A stretch of DNA of 64,000 nt from contig CAZCZI010000026.1 of NCBI GenBank assembly GCA_964503045.1, positions 22,903 to 86,902 on the forward strand, in the 5' to 3' direction. Shown piece by piece: positions 1 to 8,700 of this stretch. Position 1 is the stretch's first letter, and every line of letters starts with the position of its first letter. Under the pieces are notes generated by a model, which saw only the letters and a program-made list of their open reading frames with translations, searched no databases and was not told the origin of the DNA. Source of the DNA: CAYZJR01 sp964503045. GTDB lineage: Bacteria > Cyanobacteriota > Vampirovibrionia > Obscuribacterales > Obscuribacteraceae. A program made the translations under genes and the position numbers.

Positions 1-204
1 GAAGTAAGACCGCAAGATAACGATTTCTTAGTCCACTCGTCAAAGGGTGTAAGCCGACAACTGGCATGGCCAGCTCGGCTTCTCACCTTTTGACCTTGGT
101 GCGGGTTGTATTACGTCTTATAGTAACACTCAGAATTTTTGAAAAACCACAGAAAATCAATTCGTTGAAGATGCTCATTGTTCCTTACTTTTCGACCGCT
201 AAGA

Positions 205-238
205 GGCGGAGGACCCTCACAATGAAGAGTCCCCCGCC
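205..238 (-). terminator. hairpin after the three-gene membrane operon
   Basis: Arms 205-217 and 226-238 pair over 13 positions (two G-T wobbles) with an 8-base loop. The hairpin lies 40 bases past the stop of the last gene of the minus-strand operon, so it is a candidate terminator. No clear T tract follows on the minus strand, so it may act as an mRNA 3' stabiliser instead. I see no gene in 1-277. Confidence 0.5.
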
Positions 239-277
239 AGCTTAGAAGTAGATGCCCCAAAAACCTGATTGGCAGCA

Positions 278-709
278 TTACTGCAACATCTTTCTGGCGG
301 CCCCACTAAACAGAACAACCAAAAGCATCGCAGCGAATCCAGCCGCGAGTCGATAGACGACCACGGGCGTGACAGCAAAGCCGACGAACAGCACAGCCAC
401 GAAAAAGCCCATCCAAGCCATGACCGACACGCCGCGAATCTCTTCGACGACGGGACGTTCGGCGCTTTTGACGAGCTTATTGTCGTTGACCCGAGCAAGC
501 AACTGCAACACCGGGCCAGCACCACCCTTGGTGCGAGCCACGGCGATGCTGCCGACAAAACCCGGAATCATGAAGCCCAGAAAGCTTCCCAACGAGGCGC
601 CCAGCATGTTGTGCTGAGCGCCCCCGATGAGAGCTCCCGCGATGGCGCAAAGAAATATCGATGCGAACTGAATGAAAAGAACTGCCTTGGCAGTGGAGTC
701 GAGTTTCAT
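278..709 (-). CDS. small integral membrane protein, unknown function
   Basis: A 143-residue protein from the ATG at 709; a TTG at 742 would add 11 residues but has no ribosome site. Hydrophobic segments lie near residues 7-28, 33-55 and 95-130, with a polar stretch around residues 60-90, giving three or four membrane helices. It is the last of three co-directional genes (276, 90 and about 143 codons), all encoding membrane proteins, with gaps of 22 and 51 bases, so they probably form one operon. I do not recognise a family. The gene is confident because of operon context and codon pattern; the function is unknown. Confidence 0.7.
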   Translation of the reverse strand: MKLDSTAKAVLFIQFASIFLCAIAGALIGGAQHNMLGASLGSFLGFMIPGFVGSIAVARTKGGAGPVLQLLARVNDNKLVKSAERPVVEEIRGVSVMAWMGFFVAVLFVGFAVTPVVVYRLAAGFAAMLLVVLFSGAARKMLQ

Positions 710-760
710 AGGGTTCCAGTGGTTAATCAAATCCAAACCCAACCAAGAAGAACTGGCTCT

Positions 761-1033
761 CTAGCGCTTGTTTGTCAGCTTCCGCTTGACCGCGTTTTCG
801 AGAACGACGGTGAAGGGAATTGCAATCAGAAGCGCCAGGAAAGTGTTGGCGAAAGCGCCCACCAGAACATACGCGAGCAGGTAGCCGGGAACAGCCGACA
901 GAGCCTCGCGAATGAGGTTGGCCAGCGGGTCTCCGTTGTACAGAAAACCCTTGGCCTTGGTGAGACCACCAAGGAGACCCCAGAGGAGTCCCCAGATCAC
1001 TCCGAACAGGAGTGTGGCAAACACGGCGTTCAT
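761..1033 (-). CDS. small membrane protein, unknown
   Basis: A 90-residue protein with hydrophobic segments at about 4-25 and 45-75, the second rich in Ala, Leu and Val, and a basic C-terminus (KRKLTNKR). The ATG follows AAGGAAACACAC, a good ribosome site. It is the middle gene of the minus-strand membrane-protein operon, 22 bases after the upstream gene. The glycine-rich first helix (LLWGLLGGLTKAKG) suggests tight helix packing. No family is recognised. Confidence 0.75.
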   Translation of the reverse strand: MNAVFATLLFGVIWGLLWGLLGGLTKAKGFLYNGDPLANLIREALSAVPGYLLAYVLVGAFANTFLALLIAIPFTVVLENAVKRKLTNKR

Positions 1034-1055
1034 GTGTGTTTCCTTTGTTTGTTGA

Positions 1056-1883
1056 TTAATAGTTCGGCGGCTGCGGCTGGTCTTTGCCAGGCAGGATGTC
1101 CTGGTCGGGACTCACTGCCGACCGATCGCCTTCGGTCTTCTTCTCGTCAGGCTGCGGCGCCGGCGCGGGAGTCAAAAAGATCTCGCGCATCGTCGACTTG
1201 TCGCCCTGAAACAGAAGTGAAGCGTCAGCCTCGGTTTTGTCGCAGCCGACGAACTCGAGAGCATAGCGGCACGAAGCGACTTTGGACTCGGGCTTCTCGA
1301 CGAAGCGACCGGTCTCACCCCAGCGCGTATCGAAGCGATAGAAGATCTCTTCCTGGCTTCGAAGAACAACGCTATAGGTTTCGTCACGCTCGTTCTCATC
1401 ACCGTAGGGACTGGATCGCACTTTGAAGAGCACGATGAACAAACCCTGATCGTTGTGAGCGACGAGCTTGCTGCCGGCAGGTCCACGCATGAACTCCGCC
1501 AAAGCAGTAGCTTTGATTCGATTCGAGAACAGTTCGAGCCGAGCCGGATTGCCTTGGTCATCAACTCCGTTGGCGCGAAGCACAAGCAGGACTGCTTTGC
1601 CTTCTCCGACAACGGCATCGACGCTAGGAACCACTCCGGGTACGCCGTACTTGTTCAAGACATTCATGGCGTACTGTATCGCCGACGGCACGCAGACCAT
1701 CGCAACGATTGCAGAGCCAATTAAGATAATGGGGCTGGAGAGAAGTGCCTTCTTGAACTCCGCATCCCCATCGGCTAGAAACATCAACAGGTGTTGCAAT
1801 GCAAACCGCGCTGCAAACCCTGCGACTAGAAAAGTGACAGCGCCTGCAAGCAATGCAAGCGTCCACCTGATTACCTGATTCAT
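1056..1883 (-). CDS. membrane-anchored protein with cytosolic or periplasmic domain, unknown
   Basis: A 275-residue protein and the first gene of the operon. Two N-terminal membrane helices (about 6-30 and 48-70) are followed by a soluble domain of about 160 residues (80-240) and a Pro-rich tail (PAPAPQPDEKK, then PQPPNY). The start ATG at 1883 follows GTGGAGAAATACC. The domain has alternating charged and beta-like stretches but no motif I can name. Association with two small membrane proteins suggests an envelope complex; this is inference only. Confidence 0.75.
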   Translation of the reverse strand: MNQVIRWTLALLAGAVTFLVAGFAARFALQHLLMFLADGDAEFKKALLSSPIILIGSAIVAMVCVPSAIQYAMNVLNKYGVPGVVPSVDAVVGEGKAVLLVLRANGVDDQGNPARLELFSNRIKATALAEFMRGPAGSKLVAHNDQGLFIVLFKVRSSPYGDENERDETYSVVLRSQEEIFYRFDTRWGETGRFVEKPESKVASCRYALEFVGCDKTEADASLLFQGDKSTMREIFLTPAPAPQPDEKKTEGDRSAVSPDQDILPGKDQPQPPNY

Positions 1884-3009
1884 GGTATTTCTCCACGCAC
1901 AGCGCGTAGACGCTAAGAAAGAGACGAAATTCGAGTTATTTGCTCGTTTTCGGGGAGACTAGAATCGATGTTGCAGTTAAAAGTTCAAGACTCTAAAAGC
2001 CTAGTGAGCTAATGTCATGTAATCAAGAGTTTTGATCTGTGCGGCACACCCAAATGCGAGTGGGCTAGATGCCCGCAAAGAGCCAAGCTTCGCAACCTTC
2101 GCTAATCGCGCAAACTCGATCGCTCGATTTCCGTTTCGTCTTTATTTGAGCTAATGCGTCGACTGCTGATTGCGCTAGCTGGCCTAGGAAGGTCAATTTG
2201 TGTTTAGTGAAACCCGCTAACTGAGAGCGTTTTCACACGGCGGTTTTCAAGAGGAGCGGTTTTGTTCCATGGAAGAACTTGGGGCAGTCTATGTTGAACC
2301 AATAACACCGAACTTCAATGTTCTGGGTAGCGAAGAAGCCTTTCGCTCGGGCTTCCAGGCAACCTCACAAACTCCGTTTCTGCAGTGCTCGCTGTCGTTT
2401 CTTGACGACGCTGCAACTTGGCTTGAACCAATTGCCTGCTCCGCATCGAGTTTCTTGACGCTGCGAAGGCGCATGGTTTCGCCAAATACACGAGACTCCG
2501 AATTCATGATGACTCCTACTAGCCTCTTTGAAGAGGAAGAAATTTCAGCTTCGTTGAACAGTTGGTAAACATCAAATTGGCGAACTGCTGTGAAAAAAAT
2601 TCAGACAAGAGCTCAGGACATGGGATATTCGCGTACTTTGCGACCGAGGCACGAGCCTGCATAACCCGCCATACGGATCTACCCCGTTCGAAATATTACC
2701 AGCGATCATTCACGCATGCATGCGATATTCAAGCGTTATCAGACTTTTATCTCGCCTCTTTTACCTCCATCAGATATAGCTTTTGATTCACGCGCTCTCA
2801 TCAGCGTTAAACACGATTCCCAAAAGCATTGGTAGGACTGCATTTCGGGACACGCATATTTCTCTTTGGCTTTTCAGCACATATCAACAGTTCCAATCAA
2901 AAAAAATATTGAATGATGTGGCACCATTTTTAGTATCAGACATACACTATCTCTTTACCTCACGACTGGTTGATGCGTTGCCGTAAGTGAACTAAGGCTG
3001 ATAAAATCC
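1884..3009. other. long AT-rich intergenic stretch
   Basis: This 1.1 kb gap separates the membrane operon from the Nudix gene. It holds one possible small minus-strand gene (2289-2507). The rest, especially 2570-3000, is AT-rich, frequently interrupted by stops and shows no coding pattern I can support. No repeats or RNA genes were recognised. Confidence 0.5.
2289..2507 (-). CDS. possible small protein, unknown
   Basis: A 72-residue frame whose ATG at 2507 is preceded by TAGGAGTCATC, a strong and well-spaced ribosome site. The product is polar and basic, with no membrane segment. A 99-residue frame on the plus strand (2269-2568) covers the same bases with a poorly spaced GGAG; its Phe/Ser-rich product looks less protein-like. 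I prefer the minus strand on the ribosome site alone. No homology is recognised. Confidence 0.35.
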   Translation of the reverse strand: MNSESRVFGETMRLRSVKKLDAEQAIGSSQVAASSRNDSEHCRNGVCEVAWKPERKASSLPRTLKFGVIGST

Positions 3010-3537
3010 ATGTTATCGTCCAGAGTCGGAAGCTCTTCGTTGAAAACGTGCCCCCTGTGCGCAAATGGACTGTCCACTGCCGAAATTGGCGGCAGAGACA
3101 GGCTCGTCTGCATAGTCTGCGAATTCGTTCATTGGGACAACCCAAAACCGGTAACAGCCACCTTAGTGCCTACCGAGGCGGGCTTGGTTTTAGTCAAGCG
3201 CAAATTCGAACCGTTCGTCGATGATTGGTGCCTGCCGGGTGGGTTTATAGAAGCGCGCGAGAGCCCCGAAGAATCGGCTATAAGAGAAGTTTATGAGGAG
3301 ACCGGACTCAACGTTGAGATCAGCCGCCTTCTGGGCGCCTATTCGCCAGGCAAAGGCATCAACGTAATTATCTTGTTTTACTTGGCTAAAACGGCTTCGG
3401 GCGCCATGAATCCAGGCGACGATGCCAGCGACGTGCGCGCGTTCAAACAGCATGAGCTTCCGCCGAACATCTGCTTCGATTTACATCGGATGTACGTAAA
3501 GCGTTTTTTCGAAGGCAACGGATCACTGACGGGCTGA
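3010..3537 (+). CDS. Nudix hydrolase with N-terminal zinc ribbon
   Basis: A 175-residue protein. An N-terminal zinc ribbon has Cys pairs at 14/17 and 34/37. The Nudix box runs from G78 to L100 and fits the consensus exactly (E84, R92, E93, E96, E97, G99). This layout resembles NADH pyrophosphatase-type and ADP-ribose pyrophosphatase-type Nudix enzymes, which cleave nucleoside diphosphates linked to another moiety and use the four acidic residues to bind metal. The substrate cannot be told from sequence. The gene converges on and overlaps the next minus-strand gene by 15 bases, so the two 3' ends are interlocked. Confidence 0.9.
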   Translation: MLSSRVGSSSLKTCPLCANGLSTAEIGGRDRLVCIVCEFVHWDNPKPVTATLVPTEAGLVLVKRKFEPFVDDWCLPGGFIEARESPEESAIREVYEETGLNVEISRLLGAYSPGKGINVIILFYLAKTASGAMNPGDDASDVRAFKQHELPPNICFDLHRMYVKRFFEGNGSLTG

Positions 3538-4446
3538 CTTTTCGGTAGCTGGTTTGCGTTTTTCCAGCTCGGATTTGATTGCCGACAACAGCTCATCGGC
3601 TGAATCCATGCCCTCTCCGACAAGAAATGAACCTTTGCCGGTGGCAATCATAAAACCATCAGGAAGCAGTGGAAAAGGCGCACCGACTTTCTTTACGCTA
3701 TCCCACGGGACATTCTTCGCGAACCAAAATGTGCGCACAATCAGTTCAGTCGCAGTAAGCTCAATGCTGTTCGGCATCTGAATGACGACAAATGTTCTCC
3801 AGACCAGAATAGCGCTGGCAATGATGCAAAAGCCCAGAATCATTCCTTTGTCGGATACTCCAGTGGTCGACGATGCCGCCACAGACGCGTAGAACACCCA
3901 GAAAATGGTCACGAAAAGTACACCGGCAGCGGCTTGAATCAACTGAAATATGAGGGCTGTCGTATCTTGAGAAAACTTGCGAAACGGATTGCGTGATTGG
4001 CCGCCACCGCCAGGCAGATGGCCGCGAATGCTTTCTACAAGCAGCTCACACGAGTTTAGCCAAGCCGGAAATGAGAGCTCGCCACCTTCGTATTCGACAA
4101 CGTATCGAAGCCAGTTCCAATTCGATCTGCGAGTCAATGACTTGATCTGCGTCCACTCGCAGCCTTGTTGACGAAAGAACGATCGTGTTTTCAATCCTTT
4201 GTCGTCAATTTGTACTTGATACGTGATAAAGCCGTATGCCGGAAGGAGAATTCCAGCCATTGCGGCTAGCACGAAAAGCACCGCCCGCAGCATCACAGGC
4301 ACTAATGCAATTTTTCCAAGAATGAACAGAATCGCAGGCGAAAGCATCAATAGAAGCAGCACGGTTGCTTCGGCCAGAACGCGCGCCAACACCATCGTTT
4401 TGAGACGATATATGTTTTTGTTGTCATCGTTCTTTTTGGCGCCCAT
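3523..4446 (-). CDS. membrane protein with two PH-like soluble segments, unknown
   Basis: A 307-residue protein with a polar N-terminus, two hydrophobic stretches (about 20-75), a soluble section (76-150), a second helical pair (about 165-220) and a soluble C-terminus (225-307). Each soluble section has a short beta-rich pattern (TYQVQIDDKGLKTRSFF; SIELTATELIVRTFWFAKNV, with W residues before SVKKVG) like bacterial PH-domain membrane proteins (DUF304/YdbT type). That resemblance is weak and is my inference. Its last 15 bases overlap the Nudix gene. No clear ribosome site precedes the ATG at 4446. Confidence 0.7.
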   Translation of the reverse strand: MGAKKNDDNKNIYRLKTMVLARVLAEATVLLLLMLSPAILFILGKIALVPVMLRAVLFVLAAMAGILLPAYGFITYQVQIDDKGLKTRSFFRQQGCEWTQIKSLTRRSNWNWLRYVVEYEGGELSFPAWLNSCELLVESIRGHLPGGGGQSRNPFRKFSQDTTALIFQLIQAAAGVLFVTIFWVFYASVAASSTTGVSDKGMILGFCIIASAILVWRTFVVIQMPNSIELTATELIVRTFWFAKNVPWDSVKKVGAPFPLLPDGFMIATGKGSFLVGEGMDSADELLSAIKSELEKRKPATEKSARQ

Positions 4447-4616
4447 GGAGCATAAATCCGTTTTGTTAGAGATATATGATACTCCGTCAAAAAGCCGCGT
4501 AAAAGCGATCCGCTTCTGACACGCTGCGAAGCCGTCTGATTAGGTGAACCGACAGGACGTCCCGTTGGCATGAATCGCCTCCACGAGTAAGCACGCTTCA
4601 CGTTCAATCTTCTTGA

Positions 4617-4781
4617 GTTGATTCACCCGGATACGAATCAATTGGCGGTTTAGATCCTGAGCAAATTAAAGCCCAAACCGTCCTCATCTCGGCCTGTGAA
4701 ATGGCGAAAATTGGCAAAAAGAAAGAAAGGCGCCGAGATCTTCGCCTGCTAAGTGAGGAGCAAAAGTGTAAACACAACTGA
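4617..4781 (+). pseudogene. coding-like fragment without a start, in the 4447-4870 gap
   Basis: A 54-codon open frame follows a stop and runs to the TGA at 4779-4781. Its translation looks protein-like: a stretch reading LDPEQIKAQTVLISACEMAK, then a basic tail (KIGKKKERRRDLRLLSEEQK). The first ATG is only 26 residues from the end, and the bases just upstream also look coding in another frame. This suggests the 3' remnant of a decayed plus-strand gene, or a gene starting at a rare ATT. The rest of 4447-4870 shows nothing I can name. Confidence 0.3.
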
Positions 4782-4870
4782 GAGTCCAGGCAACTTCAAT
4801 GAAAGCGTGCAAAAATCGCGAAATCAAGCAGGCATTCTATAAACACTCGAATCGAACCAGAGCAATCGGC

Positions 4871-5383
4871 TTACTTGGTAGACTTTTCCTTCAACGGAAA
4901 AACTCCAACTTCAAGCTTCGGTTGCAGTGCAACTTCAAGACTCTGCTCATGGACAAAGAACTCGACGAAAACACCTCCCTCAATCGGCAGAGAGTTTGGA
5001 GGGTAACTTAGAGGAGATAATCCTCGGATCAGCTCACAAATCCGCGAGTTTAGCTCCGTAGATGTTGAGGGTTTCGCTAGCTTTAGTTGGACTATATTAC
5101 AATTGTCACTCAAAGAAAACGTGCACAACAGGGTCTCATCCTTAGCAAGGCATTTGACCGCACTCTTTTCAACATCTCCGAACTTGCGTTGACATTTGAT
5201 CTTTTGACTAACCTCGTCGAACCATGGACGCAATTGGTTAATCAAATGAACCTGTCGAGGAGCTAAACCCTGAAAGGTTCTACTTATGGTAGTGGTGATG
5301 AGTGGACCACCATTTGAATTTGCAGCTAATGCCGGGTACGCAATTAATAACAAAACTAACAGAGAAAGGTGCGGGGTGCGCAT
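4871..5383 (-). CDS. small exported protein with TonB-C-like C-terminus
   Basis: A 170-residue protein with a signal peptide (about 1-20, ending ALAAN). The mature part has four cysteines (KIKCQRKF, VKCLAKD, LLCTF, DNCN) and a C-terminal segment with isolated prolines before a beta-like stretch (GLSPLSYPPNSLPIEGGVF, then VEFFVHEQ). This resembles the beta-strand core of TonB C-terminal domains, but there is no N-terminal anchor plus Pro-rich linker, so it is probably a TonB-C-like periplasmic protein and not a true energy transducer. A dyad operator lies 11 bases before the start. Confidence 0.65.
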   Translation of the reverse strand: MRTPHLSLLVLLLIAYPALAANSNGGPLITTTISRTFQGLAPRQVHLINQLRPWFDEVSQKIKCQRKFGDVEKSAVKCLAKDETLLCTFSLSDNCNIVQLKLAKPSTSTELNSRICELIRGLSPLSYPPNSLPIEGGVFVEFFVHEQSLEVALQPKLEVGVFPLKEKSTK

Positions 5384-5393
5384 GTCGTACTAC

Positions 5394-5413
5394 CTGTACA
5401 AGAGTTTGTACAG
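5394..5413 (-). promoter_or_regulatory. perfect dyad, candidate operator
   Basis: CTGTACAA, four bases, then TTGTACAG: an 8-base perfect inverted repeat 11 bases upstream of the ATG at 5383. The position would let a bound regulator block translation start or transcription. The half sites do not match the operators I know (cyanobacterial LexA uses GTAC with a 4-base gap; CopY uses TACA with a 2-base gap), so the regulator is unknown. Confidence 0.45.
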
Positions 5414-5609
5414 TATATCAAAAATCGTATTTATAGACCTTCTGCCGAAGAGCTACAGTCCGACGCAAAGGAGCGAAGAGAGAGTTGGTATGCCGTCGTG
5501 CACAGATAGTACGCATAGATGGAAACACAAGCTGCAAGTTCATGCGCATCAGACAAAGAGAACAATGTATTCTGAATCCGTTTTTTAGGCTGTTTTGACT
5601 AGCCGCCTC

Positions 5610-5777
5610 ATGGAAGATATGAAAGCGGACGAAACCATCAGGGTTTTGAGTCCCTTGACAGAATCGCCCGCCTCCATGGAAGAAGCGGTGCAAGCAACCT
5701 ACTTGCTCGCACTGCTCAATGCCAACCTCCTAGATTCATCAGTGCGTCAGATCAAAACTCCCCAGCTGCAAACGTGA
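5610..5777 (+). CDS. possible small protein or gene remnant in the 5384-5751 gap
   Basis: From the ATG at 5610 (or an in-frame TTG at 5595) a 55-residue frame looks protein-like: acidic start (MEDMKADETIRVL), a Leu/Ala helix (YLLALLNANLLDSS), then SVRQIKTPQLQT. It ends 26 bases inside the 3' end of the large minus-strand gene. There is no convincing ribosome site. It may be a fragment of an older gene. I see nothing else in 5414-5609. Confidence 0.3.
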   Translation: MEDMKADETIRVLSPLTESPASMEEAVQATYLLALLNANLLDSSVRQIKTPQLQT

Positions 5778-8700
5778 CGATGTTAGCCCAGTATCCTTTG
5801 TCCGCGATCTCGTCAAACATCGGTCTCGCAATTTTTGGCAATCCTAGCCTTGTCATAACGGCATACGCAAAACTCTGCGCATGCAATTCCTGCCTCGTTG
5901 CATACACGGGATCCAAAGCCAGGGCAATTTGACTATTCGTCAGACCAGTGTAAATAGGCCGGACAGCGTTTCCATCGCAGACTGTCGATCCTGTATTCAG
6001 GTCCACAATGCCAACGTAAGGACTATTTCCGGCACCACACGGAGTAAGTCCGGGTGCGTTTATTGCAGCAATGTCAGCTTGCAACGCGTTTGAAAAGGCT
6101 GCACTCAGTGACACGAACCCGTTACTGATGTCGTAGGCATGACCAAGTTCATGAGCGACAACCTCTTTGTACTGGTTGGGGAGATAGTTCACCACCGTGT
6201 TAGGATCGCCTATGCTGCCCGATTCCCACGGATTACTATAGATGTACTGTCCGGATTTAAATGTTACACCACCCTCCTTCGCAGTCAGATTATCGCCAAA
6301 GAATGCGTTGTAGTCAGAGGCACCAAAGAAAACCGACAGCACTAGCTTGTTGTCGCGAAACAAGATCCTGAGATTATCGAAAGCCGGGCTCGAAGCGAGT
6401 TCCACCGGAACCTTATCAAGTTCGCTCGGCTGAATTGGATTGTTGCAATTCCAATATACTTTTGGCCACACATTTTGACCAGTCTTCCATTGCTGGCAGA
6501 CCACACCGTTCAATGTGATAGAACCATCAAACGCGCTGGGTCCAGAGCTGGCGCCAGCGTCAACCCTTATAATTTGGTGAACATTAAGAGGAATGAACTC
6601 CGGCTTGCTTGGATCGAGCACATGTTCGGGATTGGGAATCTTCTTCACATCAGCGATGTAAATCTGACCTCCTTCTCCATTTTGTCCACCTCGTGCCGTT
6701 ATTGCAGCGGTACTTTGGTTCAAGTGCGAGAGATCAACTGGATTCCCAGCATTGAAAATTGAAATTACACCACCGCGACCGTTTGGTCCGTGCGCATCGA
6801 CAGACAAGCTCGTCAACGGACCCGCTAAGAATCCTTGCGGAACCGCACCGTTAATCGTAATTGACCCCCCATTGCCTTGCCCAGACATGAGCAAGCCAGG
6901 CGAATTCGATCCCATCACCGGACAGGTGTTGCTTCCGCTGTCACCATTCACTGTAGTGATTCCGACAGATGAGGATGTCACTTCAAGTCGCCCCCCATCG
7001 CCACCACCGCAGCCACCACTGATATCGATTTTTCCACTGACGGTAGCCTCTCCTGCAGCAGTCAGTACAACCTCGCCACCGGAGCCCTGACCTCTTCCGC
7101 TGGCATCAAAATCGCCGAGCACCGTCAGATCGACAGCTGCTTGTGCTTCGACCTTGCCCCCATCACCTTCGGCCGCAGAAGTACCAGGACCGCCGCCTTT
7201 CACATTCAGTGCTGCGGTATCTATGGCGATGTCACCACCTGTGCTGACAAGTTTGATAAAACCTCCTCGATCCCCAGAAACACTGCCTCTTGCAAGGAGT
7301 TCGATCTTTCCAGATTCGATTCCTGTCCTGATGTCGCCGGCGGCTTGCAAATGGATGTTTTCGACACCGGCTGCGCCATTTCCGTTGGTCTTGATTCGGT
7401 TTCCGCTTGCAGCAAAAACAATTTCTCCACCAGTTGTGATCGAAACCTTTCCGGCGGTCCCTCCAGACACACCTTCGGCGGCTGCTGACAGGATCACCTT
7501 TTGCTGAAACTCAATGTTGCCAGTTCCAGTATTTGAAATCGCGATGTGCCCGCCACTGCCCGTAGTGCCCATGCTTCCACCATCGGAGTTGATGTTAGTT
7601 GTCGAAGTGCCGCTAAACACCACAGGATTATCCGACTGTGCTGTAAGTCGGATGGTTCCACCGTTCGCACCATTTCCAGCGCCAACGGCCTTAAGATCGC
7701 CTGACACCGCCAAGGTCTGGCCGGCATCGACGAGGATGGAGCCTGCATTTTGTCCCGAACCGCTCCGTACAGTGAGAGCAGCTCCATCGATGATAAACCC
7801 GGCGTTCAAGTCGGTCATTTGCAGGGTACCGCCAGCACCAAGGAAGGTACCAGTGGCATTTTTGCCGCCGTCCGCCGAGAGCGAGATTGCACCCTGTTGC
7901 TGCTTGGCGATTGTCGTTGGTGTAAAACTACCCTCAATCGAAATTGAGACTAGTCCTCCGGGGCCCATACCAGCACCGTCTGCAGAAAGCGACTGACCTC
8001 CACCACTTTGGCTGCCGTTAAGAGTGAGCGTGCCGCTGGAAAGCAATACCTGTCCTCCGGCGCCATTTCCCGACAGCCCGGCATTAGCCTTCAGGGATCC
8101 TGTGAGGGCAAGGTCGCCTCCTGCCGTAACTGCGATTTTTCCGCCTCCGCCTGAAGCTCCGGAGGCAACAGAAAGCTGTCCCGACGCAATCATAGCGGAG
8201 CCGCCGACGTTAATCGACACCTCGCCGCCGTCTGCGCCCGCGGTGGCGTCTGCTTCGGCTGAGAGTTTCACTTGGCCGGCACCTGTACCGACGGTTATCG
8301 AACCTGCTGGGACATCGATCGCGACACGTCCGCCTTTGCCTGAGCCCAACGCATCGGCTGCTACTTTCAAGCCGGTGCCGTTGAAATTCAGAAATAGCGA
8401 CTTTGCCGAGATGCTTCCCCCATCACCGTTTCCACCACGCGCAGAAGCTTGAAGCGCACTCGAGCTCGCCACATTAGTCGTGTTGAAATCGTTTTGCACC
8501 ACGATAGAGCCACCGTTGCCGCCCGGCAACCCGCCTTGCGCAGAGAGGTGGAACTGTCCGGCGCTCGCTCCCAAAGTCACGTCGCCCCTGGGATAAAATT
8601 GGATCGTACCGCCTGCGCCTGACGCACTGTTCGGTCCGTCAGCCGTCATCAACACTTGCTGCGGCGATGAGCTAACGAGGCGAGGCATCGAAACGAAGAT

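Noticed and set aside
4347..4607. 86-codon minus-strand frame overlapping the PH-like membrane gene
   Set aside because: Overlaps the start of a better gene in another frame and has no ribosome site or protein-like composition.
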